Made by a program: the position numbers and the translations under genes. From Pseudomonas viridiflava (GTDB lineage: Bacteria; Pseudomonadota; Gammaproteobacteria; Pseudomonadales; Pseudomonadaceae), in assembly GCF_900590885.1 (NCBI RefSeq), contig NZ_UUON01000024.1, forward strand, positions 456,581 through 520,580: a stretch of DNA of 64,000 nt. Reading direction: 5' to 3'. This document shows, one piece after another, positions 35,174 through 42,600 of the stretch (position 1 is its first letter; each line of letters begins with the position of its first letter). The notes beneath the pieces are model-generated. The model had not been told where the DNA came from. It did no database searches and saw only the letters and a program-made list of their open reading frames with translations.

Positions 35174-35776
35174 TCAATCCAGCATCGGCACATGCTTGGG
35201 ATGGCTCGCCACCCGCGCCAACCACGCCTGCACACCCGGGTAGGCCTCCAGCTCAAACCCACCCTCATGGGCCACATGGGTGTAGGCATACAACGCCACA
35301 TCCGCAATGGAGAACTGGTCACCCACCAAATACGGCGTCAGCTGCAACTGGCGCTCCATGACCTTGAGCGCCTTGTAGCCGCCCTTGTGCAACTTCTTGT
35401 ATTCCTCTTGGCGCTCTTGCGGCAGGCCCAGGTAAAACTGGATAAACCGCGCCACCGCAATATACGGCTCGTGGCTGTACTGCTCGAAGAACTGCCATTG
35501 CAGCACCTGCGTGCGCAGTCGCGGTTCGGTAGGCAGGAACTCGCTGCCGTCGGCGAGGAAGTTGAGGATCGCGTTGGATTCCCACAGGCAGGTGCCGTCT
35601 TCGAGTTCCAGTACCGGGATCTTGCCGTTGGGGTTCTTGGCCAGGAATTCGGGTGTTTCGGTATCGCCCTTGAGGATGTCGATATCCACCCACTGGTACG
35701 GGATGCCCAGCAGGTTGAGCATCAATTTGACCTTGTAGCAGTTGCCCGACTTGTAATCGCCATAAACCTTGTACAT
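35174..35776 (-). CDS. glutathione S-transferase
   Basis: 200 residues. N-terminal thioredoxin-like domain with the conserved PNGKIPVLELEDGTCLWESN (cis-Pro and Glu-Ser glutathione contacts) and an all-helical C-terminal domain (YLVGDQFSIADVALYAYTHV). Cytoplasmic; the substrate is unknown. AAGGGGAG precedes the ATG. It lies ten bases after the aminotransferase gene on the same strand, so the two are probably co-transcribed and may share MarR control. Confidence 0.92.
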   Translation of the reverse strand: MYKVYGDYKSGNCYKVKLMLNLLGIPYQWVDIDILKGDTETPEFLAKNPNGKIPVLELEDGTCLWESNAILNFLADGSEFLPTEPRLRTQVLQWQFFEQYSHEPYIAVARFIQFYLGLPQERQEEYKKLHKGGYKALKVMERQLQLTPYLVGDQFSIADVALYAYTHVAHEGGFELEAYPGVQAWLARVASHPKHVPMLD

Positions 35777-35786
35777 GGGGCTCCCC

Positions 35787-36953
35787 TTATGCCGCTTGCG
35801 CGTGCTGTGCTTGACGGACCACTGCGGCCAGGCGCTTGAGACCTTCGTCCAGACGGGACGGGTCGATATGGCTGAAATTCAGACGCAGTGAGCCAAGATG
35901 CTGGTCCGGCTCGGAAAAGAACGGTTCACCGGGCATGAACGCGACGTCCTGATCGAGCGCAGGAGCCAACAAGGTGCGGGTGTCGAGCGGCTGTTTCAAG
36001 GTCAACCAGAAGAATAATCCACCCTGGGGCACTTGCCAGTCGGCCAGGTCGCCGAAATGTTTCTCCAGCGCAGCCTGAAAGGCATCGCGGCGCTCGCGGT
36101 AAAAACTGCGCAACTCCACCAGGTGTTGCTGGTATTTGTCGGTGCCGATCCATTGCATCGCCTGCCACTGGCCGACCCGGTTGGTGTGCAGGTCCGCCGA
36201 CTGCTTGAGCTTGAGCAGGTGCGGGAACAGGTCCGAGCTGGCGATCAGGTAACCCACGCGCAGGCCGGGCAGCAGGGTCTTGGAGACCGTGCCGGTGTAG
36301 ATCCAGCTGGCTTTTTTCAGGCGCCCGACGATGGGCTTGGCGCTGCCGCCGTCGAAGGTCAGCTCGCGGTAGGGTTCGTCTTCGATCAGGGTCACGCCGA
36401 ACTCATCGAGCAAGGCGGCGACGGCCGCGCGCTTGGCCTCGCTGTAGCGCACGGCCGACGGGTTCTGGAAGGTCGGGATCAGGTAGATGAACGCCGGGCG
36501 ATGGCGCTCGAGGTTGCTGCGCAGGCTGGCCAGGTCGGGGCCGTCGGCTTCCAGTTGCACGGTGAGGCAGTCGGCGCCGAACAATTGGAAAATCTGCAAC
36601 GCGGCCAGGTAGGTCGGGCCTTCCAGCAGGATTTTAGTGCCTTTGTCGATATACAGCTTGGCCGCCAGGTCGAGGGTTTGCTGGGAGCCACTGACCACCA
36701 GCACCTGGCTGGCCTGGCACGGCACGCCCAGGGCACGCGCCTCGGCGGCGAGCAATTCACGCAGCTGCGGTTCGCCTTCGCTCATGCCGTATTGGCCGAT
36801 GTTAAGCGGCATGTCGTCCCAGTTCAGCGCGGGCAGCATGGCTTCGGCTGGCAGGCCACCGGCGAACGACATCACCTCAGGGCGCTGGGCTGCGGCAAGG
36901 ATTTCACGGATCAAGGAGCTTTTAAGGCGCGTTACACGTTCAGAGAAGGCCAT
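35787..36953 (-). CDS. PLP-dependent aminotransferase (2-aminoadipate type)
   Basis: 388 residues from the ATG at 36953 (MAFSERVTRLKSSLIREILA). Fold-type I class I/II aminotransferase. SFAGGLPAEAMLP is near residue 30, the PLP-binding lysine lies in YTGTVSKTLLPGLRVGYLIA near 230, and the substrate-binding arginine is in SLRLNFSH near the end. It resembles the group of 2-aminoadipate/aromatic aminotransferases. A TTG further upstream would place the start inside an operator. The promoter TTGACG-N18-TAATTT lies between two MarR-type operators. Confidence 0.87.
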   Translation of the reverse strand: MAFSERVTRLKSSLIREILAAAQRPEVMSFAGGLPAEAMLPALNWDDMPLNIGQYGMSEGEPQLRELLAAEARALGVPCQASQVLVVSGSQQTLDLAAKLYIDKGTKILLEGPTYLAALQIFQLFGADCLTVQLEADGPDLASLRSNLERHRPAFIYLIPTFQNPSAVRYSEAKRAAVAALLDEFGVTLIEDEPYRELTFDGGSAKPIVGRLKKASWIYTGTVSKTLLPGLRVGYLIASSDLFPHLLKLKQSADLHTNRVGQWQAMQWIGTDKYQQHLVELRSFYRERRDAFQAALEKHFGDLADWQVPQGGLFFWLTLKQPLDTRTLLAPALDQDVAFMPGEPFFSEPDQHLGSLRLNFSHIDPSRLDEGLKRLAAVVRQAQHAQAA

Positions 36954-36987
36954 GGAGGTCACCGCTAGCGAAGGCTGTGGGAAATAC

Positions 36988-37002
36988 GTCAAACTGGTTG
37001 AC
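36988..37002. promoter_or_regulatory. MarR-type operator 1 (GTCAA-N5-TTGAC)
   Basis: GTCAA-ACTGG-TTGAC, flanked by ATAC on the left and C on the right, just downstream of the aminotransferase -10 box. The second copy is 42 bases away, four helical turns, in the same orientation (shared context ATACGTCAA...TTGACC). Confidence 0.7.
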
Positions 37003-37004
37003 CG

Positions 37005-37034
37005 AAATTACGACAGCTTGAGTGGATACGTCAA
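37005..37034 (-). promoter_or_regulatory. promoter of the aminotransferase-GST operon
   Basis: On the minus strand TTGACG (37034-37029), an 18-base spacer and TAATTT (37010-37005). The -35 box overlaps operator 2 and the start region falls in operator 1, so binding at either site should block it. Confidence 0.6.
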
Positions 37035-37044
37035 CATGCTTGAC
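37030..37044. promoter_or_regulatory. MarR-type operator 2 (GTCAA-N5-TTGAC)
   Basis: GTCAA-CATGC-TTGAC, overlapping the ATG of the MarR gene itself, consistent with autoregulation. Confidence 0.7.
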
Positions 37045-37470
37045 CTTAAAAACCAAAGCAGCCAGCAACAGGCCATGGAAGCGTTTTTCTTCGGCTACCA
37101 GGCCTTCACCGCCAAGGCCGACGAAATGCTCGAACGCCGGGGCCTGAGCCGCGTGCATCAACGCATCGTGTTTTTTATCGCGCGCTACCCGACCCTGAGC
37201 GTGAAGGAGTTGCTGGAATTGCTCGGCGTGAGCAAGCAGGCGCTGAACATGCCGCTGCGCCAATTGCAGGAAATGCACCTGGTGGACAGCGTGGCGTCCG
37301 CGGCCGACAAGCGCAAACGCCTGCTGCAACTGACCGAAGAAGGCCTGCGTTTCGAGCAATCGCTGCGCCGCGAGCAGGTGAAGCTGTTGCAGCGCGCGTT
37401 CAGTGAAGCCGGGGAAGAAGCAGTGATGGGCTGGCTGGCGGTCAACCAGGCACTCAGTGCCGGGAATTAG
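37036..37470 (+). CDS. MarR family transcriptional regulator
   Basis: 144 residues, beginning MLDLKNQSSQQQAMEAFFFG. Winged HTH at about 45-110: FFIARYPTLSVKELLELLGV, SKQALNMPLRQLQEMHLVDS and the wing ADKRKRLLQLTEEG. Divergent from the aminotransferase-GST operon, with two matching palindromes between them, one on its own start codon. An internal ATG at 37075 would spare the operator overlap, but would remove the N-terminal residues; the start is not certain. Confidence 0.9.
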   Translation: MLDLKNQSSQQQAMEAFFFGYQAFTAKADEMLERRGLSRVHQRIVFFIARYPTLSVKELLELLGVSKQALNMPLRQLQEMHLVDSVASAADKRKRLLQLTEEGLRFEQSLRREQVKLLQRAFSEAGEEAVMGWLAVNQALSAGN

Positions 37471-37519
37471 CCTTTCATCCCCTTTCGCACACTTAATCGA
37501 AAACATTATTTGCTTTCTT

Positions 37520-37529
37520 TGTATACAAA
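37520..37529. promoter_or_regulatory. GntR/FadR-type operator TTGTATACAA upstream of the purine permease
   Basis: Perfect palindrome in the 187-base gap before the permease gene. The same motif recurs upstream of uraH and puuE. It fits the FadR-subfamily operator pattern t.GTA-N0/1-TAC.a. Confidence 0.65.
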
Positions 37530-37657
37530 AGCATAATTCGCTTCGTGCGAGTTCCTGACCTATTGGTCAACAAAACCCGCCAGTACCTCAAAGCGCTGTT
37601 GCCCACTCATGTGACCGGCGCTGGAAATAACAATAAAACTCTTGAGGAGTACTCGCT

Positions 37658-39004
37658 GTGGATAGCCGCAAATCCGAAGCACCAACGCTGGATCTCTCCC
37701 CCTCGCAGGGTGGCTGGCTGGAACGCCTGTTCAAACTGCGCCTGCATGGCACCACAGTGAAGACCGAGCTGATCGCCGGGCTCACCACCTTTATCACCAT
37801 GGCCTACATCATCTTCGTCAACCCCAACATCATGGCCGACGCCGGCATCGATCACGGCGCGGCGTTCGTCGCCACCTGCATCGCCGCCGCGCTGGGTTGC
37901 CTGTTGATGGGCCTGTACGCCAACTGGCCGGTGGGCCTGGCGCCGGGCATGGGCCTGAACGCGTTTTTCACCTACACCGTGGTCGGCACCATGGGCTACC
38001 ACTGGGAAACCGCGCTGGGTGCGGTGTTCATTTCCGGGGTGCTGTTCATGGGCCTTACGCTGTCGCGGGTGCGAGAGTGGCTGCTCAACAGCATTCCGGT
38101 GAGCCTGCGCCATGCCATGGGCGCCGGGGTCGGCCTGTTTCTCGGGGTGATCGGCCTGAAAACCGCCGGCATCATCGTCGACAGCCCGGCCACGCTGATC
38201 AAACTCGGTTCGCTGCATGAGCCGGCGCCGCTGCTGGCAGCGGTGTGCTTTTTGCTGATCGCGATTCTCAGCTACCACCGCGTGTTCGGCGCGATCCTCA
38301 TCAGCATCATCGCCGTGACGCTGGCCGGTTGGGGCCTGGGCCTGGTGCACTACAACGGCATTCTCTCCACGCCGCCGAGCCTGGCACCGACCTGGATGGC
38401 GATGGACGTAAAAGGTGTATTCAATGTCAGCATGATCAGCGTGGTATTTGCGTTTCTTTTTGTGCACATGTTCGATACCGCCGGTACACTCATGGGCGTT
38501 GCGCAGCGCGCCGGGCTGGTGAATGCCGATGGCAAGATCGATAACCTGTCCCGTGCATTGAAGGCCGACAGTGCTTCCAGTGTGTTTGGCGCCATGGTCG
38601 GCGTGCCGCCGGTGACCAGCTACGTTGAAAGCGCCGCCGGGGTTGCCGCAGGTGGTCGCACCGGCCTTACCGCCGTGACCGTGGGTATCCTGTTTGTGGC
38701 GGCGATGTTTTTTGCCCCGCTGGCCGGCATGATTCCGGCCTATGCCACCGCCGGCGCGTTGATCTACGTGGCGATGCTGATGATGGCAAGCATGGCCCAC
38801 ATCAATTGGGATGAGGCCACCGACAGCATTCCGGCGATCGTCACGGCGATCATGATGCCGTTGACCTTCTCGGTCGCCGACGGCATCGCGCTGGGTTTTA
38901 TCACCTACGTGGCGCTCAAGGCGGGCACCGGCAAGTACCGCGAAATCTCTGTGAGCCTGTGGGTGCTGTGCGTGATCTTTATCGCCAAGTTCGTCTTTCT
39001 ATAA
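37658..39004 (+). CDS. NCS2 family guanine/hypoxanthine permease (AzgA type)
   Basis: 448 residues, about 12-14 membrane helices. Family motifs are TELIAGLTTFITMAYIIFVN near residue 35 and the paired LAPGMGLNAFFTYTVV near 90; MFDTAGTLMGVAQRAGL near 270 is the substrate-site segment of the AzgA subgroup. Imports purine bases feeding xanthine and urate breakdown. The GTG start at 37658 has GAGGAG eight bases upstream. A GntR-type palindrome upstream links it to the urate genes further right. Confidence 0.9.
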   Translation: MDSRKSEAPTLDLSPSQGGWLERLFKLRLHGTTVKTELIAGLTTFITMAYIIFVNPNIMADAGIDHGAAFVATCIAAALGCLLMGLYANWPVGLAPGMGLNAFFTYTVVGTMGYHWETALGAVFISGVLFMGLTLSRVREWLLNSIPVSLRHAMGAGVGLFLGVIGLKTAGIIVDSPATLIKLGSLHEPAPLLAAVCFLLIAILSYHRVFGAILISIIAVTLAGWGLGLVHYNGILSTPPSLAPTWMAMDVKGVFNVSMISVVFAFLFVHMFDTAGTLMGVAQRAGLVNADGKIDNLSRALKADSASSVFGAMVGVPPVTSYVESAAGVAAGGRTGLTAVTVGILFVAAMFFAPLAGMIPAYATAGALIYVAMLMMASMAHINWDEATDSIPAIVTAIMMPLTFSVADGIALGFITYVALKAGTGKYREISVSLWVLCVIFIAKFVFL

Positions 39005-39019
39005 CAAAAGGAGCAAGCA

Positions 39020-39655
39020 ATGAGTCTGGAAACCTGGCTGCTGTTCAGCGGCGCTGCGCTGGTGGTGATCCTGATCCCGGGGCCGCTGTCGTTGCTGATG
39101 ATCAGCAACAGCCTGAATTACGGACTACGCCGCTCGTACCCGGCGTTTCTCGGTGGGGTGATCGCCTCGATCTGCCTGCTGAGCGCATCGGCCCTGGGCC
39201 TGGGCGCATTGCTGCTCGCTTCCGAACAACTGTTCAGCGCGCTGAAGATCGTCGGCGCGCTGTACCTGTTCTACCTTGCCTGGCAAAGCTGGCAACAATC
39301 GCGGCAACCGGCCCAGGGTGCAACCGTGCCGCAGGCTGCGCCAGTGCCACGCTTTCGCGCACTGTTCGGCCGCGCCTTTGTGCTGGGCGCCAGCAACCCC
39401 AAGGACATACTATTTTTTGCCGCCTTCCTGCCGCAGTTCCTCAGCAGCCAGCAAGCGTTTCTGCCGCAATTGCTGATCATGATCGCCACCTGGACCGTGC
39501 TCGACCTGCTGTGCAAGTTGGCCTACGGCCTTGGGGCCCATGGCGCTGCGCGGTACCTGCGCAGCGGCAGCGGGCAAAGCTGGTTCAACCGCGTCAGCGC
39601 TGCTCTGTTCGGCTGCGCCGGCGCGGTCTCGCTGCTCAAGGTGAGACTCGGTTGA
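39020..39655 (+). CDS. LysE family translocator
   Basis: 211 residues, six membrane helices, beginning MSLETWLLFSGAALVVILIP with the family GPLSLLMISNSLNYGLRRSY. LysE/RhtB proteins export amino acids or related compounds; the substrate is unknown. AAGGAG precedes the ATG, 15 bases after the permease stop, so it is probably co-transcribed with the permease. Its 3' end overlaps the convergent 1731-aa gene by 20 bases. Confidence 0.9.
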   Translation: MSLETWLLFSGAALVVILIPGPLSLLMISNSLNYGLRRSYPAFLGGVIASICLLSASALGLGALLLASEQLFSALKIVGALYLFYLAWQSWQQSRQPAQGATVPQAAPVPRFRALFGRAFVLGASNPKDILFFAAFLPQFLSSQQAFLPQLLIMIATWTVLDLLCKLAYGLGAHGAARYLRSGSGQSWFNRVSAALFGCAGAVSLLKVRLG

Positions 39656-42600
39656 CCCTGGCAAAATAAACGCTGGGTGGGACGGTGCCCTGGATCGGCC
39701 ATTGGATACCGGCGGCGATCGGCACCAGGCGCTGTTCATCCATCGCACGTCTGATCTGCGTGGACAGTGCCGACGTACGATCTGATTGGAAACCTGCATT
39801 CAGCCAGTTATCGGTGAGCCGCTTTTGCAACTGGACGGTCCCGCGCCCGACCCACTGATAGACCATGTAGTACAGCGTGTTGGAATGGGGGTGGGTCACC
39901 ACCCATTCCCGCGTGGCTTTCCTGCCACGCTGCATGGGCCTGTCCTGGACAGTGAAGCCCTGCTGTTCCAGCACCGTCCTGATTGCCCCACGCAGCGCAG
40001 TGTTTCGCTCTGCCGAAACACTTGCGCCGCCGGATCGCAGCCTTGGGTCCAAGGCAACAGGCAGGCTGAAGTCAACACGCGTGAAGCCGGGTGCCTTGCC
40101 TTCAAAACCGATGTAGATGCTATGGATATCCCTCTCCGTGGGCCGCAGCATCGCCAGTAAATCATCGGTCTGACCCAGCCTGACCGGGTCGGGGGTGAGC
40201 CATCGATCCAGGGTCGCTCGCAGGTTCAGCAGATGGCTGGCGGTTACCGCGCGGGAAGAGTCGGACAGTTCGATCAACCTTGCGACGGCAAACTCGCGGC
40301 TTTTTCGCGTCATGCCAGGGAAAGCCCGGCCCACCAGCGGCTCCAACGGCCCGTCGAACAACGGGGCATGGAGCTGCCAGGCACCCGATGCAGTGCGAGA
40401 GGCCGGTATCGGTTGTTCGTGAAGATCGGTGGTTGTCCAACGCGCGATATCCACTTGGGCTTTTGACACCAGCGGCCGGTCCGGCGCGATGAAAACGACA
40501 TCGCCCACAGGCACATGATCGCCCTGATGGAGCAACCGGTAGTAGCCCGCGCCCGATAGCCTGGGAGTGTCATACCTGAGGCCCACGCAGATAACATCGT
40601 AGGGAAAACCCGGCGGCTCCTGATGCACATGGAATATTCCCGCAGCCGAGGGGCCAGACGCGTGGTTTTCAGGCACCCGCGTGCGCCAATTGAACCAGTG
40701 CGTGCCTTGCACGGATGACTGCACGATCCGGCTTCGCGTCGCCGCACGCTCGACGAGTGGCTGCCCACCCGCTGGCTGCAAGGGCGCCGGCTGAATTGCG
40801 CGTGAACTCGGGCCGGCCACCGGCGCATCCGCCCCCAGCTGCCAGTCCCGGGGCTCATGGATGGTGAGGACCAACTCGTCCGTACCCGGCGCCTCTTTGT
40901 TCTTCAAGCGGAAAAAACCTTCGTCGCCTCGCCGATAAACCGGGTAATGGTGGGTGTCGTCCACAAGCAAGCGTTCACCGTTTTTCACGTACAGCCCTCT
41001 TTCGCCCGGCCCCTTCAACGCCACGGCGTCTTGAGGCAGCCCCTGAACCTTGAACCGCTCCAGCGGTGTGAGCCGGGCAACCGGCGAAGGCGACGGGGCC
41101 AGCAAAGAAACCCGGCCAACCTGCGCAACGGTTGCATGATGAATACGATTCAAACCTCTCGCCATTGAGCCCACCCTCGGGCGCGGCAACGCTGGCGCCT
41201 TGAGTTTGGGGCCAGGCGCAAAACTCAGCAAAAGGTCTACCGCCAGATATATCACCCCAAAGGCCACACCCACCGCATCGCGAGGGTCGCCATAACGGTG
41301 ATAGCGCCGCGCGGCGAGCAGCAATTCATACACCTGATTACCCAAGTCGAAAAACGGCACGATCATCGACAGAATCTCGCGTCGGCGGGTACTCCTCTCT
41401 TCTTCGAGGCGTTGCTCCCGGTACTTCTCCAGAGACTTGCCAGAGGTGCTGCCGGCCTGCGCGTAATGCTGCAGACCCAGGACCCGCGCCTGATACAACA
41501 GGGCCATGGCATCGTCGTGGGAAGTGGGCACCAGGGCCAGCCAGTTCAGCGCGTCATGGGCAACCTGCTCATGGATCTGCTGTTCAATGCTGTCGACAAG
41601 CGCCGTGGGCACCAAGTGCTTGATCGCAAATGAACGAACGAACGCAACGTCGCGCCAGAGCCCCTGCACCAATGCATACCCGGGAAGCAATGAAAACGCA
41701 TTGAAGCGCGGCTCACTGCGCGCTTCACCTGGGTGATGGGTGATGGCTTCGAATGCCCACCCCGGCGCGACGTGCCGGGCCAGTGCCTTCACCGTGCCGG
41801 GTAACGCCCAGTTGCGGTTCACGTGCTCACGGGCCAGTTGCAGGCTGGCGTGCTCACTAAGGTTGGCGGTACCCGAAGCGGTGGGCCAGTAGACCACGCA
41901 GCGCTGGGACAGCAGGTCGTGAAACACCAGGACGCCGGCGATATAGCGATCATGCTGCAGGGTGTGGCCCACCAGATGCACCACCAGCAGTTGCACTTGA
42001 TGAGTCTGCTCGTGCAGCCCTGCCATTGCCTTGCTGAACAGGCGTTGCCCATCTGCCGAGAGCCCTTGTTGAACCGCCGAATACAGATCGGCCTCGGCAC
42101 CCGCCTGCAAAGCGCGCCGCAACAGTTGCGGGACACGCGCATCGTCAGCGCGCGCGGGCGGGTAAAAAACGCCGTCGATCAATGCCTCATAACCTGCGCC
42201 GATATCCAGCGAAGACACCATGCTGATCAAATAATCTGGTGTCAGTTGCGGTTGCCACGCCGGGATCAGGTAACGGGCGTACTTGAAACGCCACCAGGTG
42301 GGCGTCATCTGCGGGTCCAGGTTCTGCAACGCCATTTGCAGCAGGCTCAAGCACGTACGCGCCGGGCTTGGTGTGAGGATTTCACCACGCTCGCCCACCA
42401 CACACACGCTTTCCCAGCCACAGAACCGACCATCGACACGGTCAGGCAATTCGATAAAAGGGGTGTCAATGTCCAGCTCCAGGCCGTCCTCGCGCAAGCG
42501 GGCAACCAACACACGGCGTGCGTAGGAGTGCAGATCAGGCAGACGTTGCTTCAGGTGCTCTTCAAAGGCAAACACGCTGCCCAGGTTGCGGCCCTGCAAG

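Noticed and set aside
36954..36992. TTG at 36992 as start of the aminotransferase
   Set aside because: It would place the start inside operator 1 and has no ribosome site; ATG at 36953 fits the family N-terminus.
40550..40640. R-x-D-T-P stretch (GLRYDTPRL) in the 1731-aa protein considered as a cholera-toxin-type ADP-ribosyltransferase motif
   Set aside because: No S-T-S segment or E-x-E motif follows at the expected spacing, so the match is too weak to name an activity.
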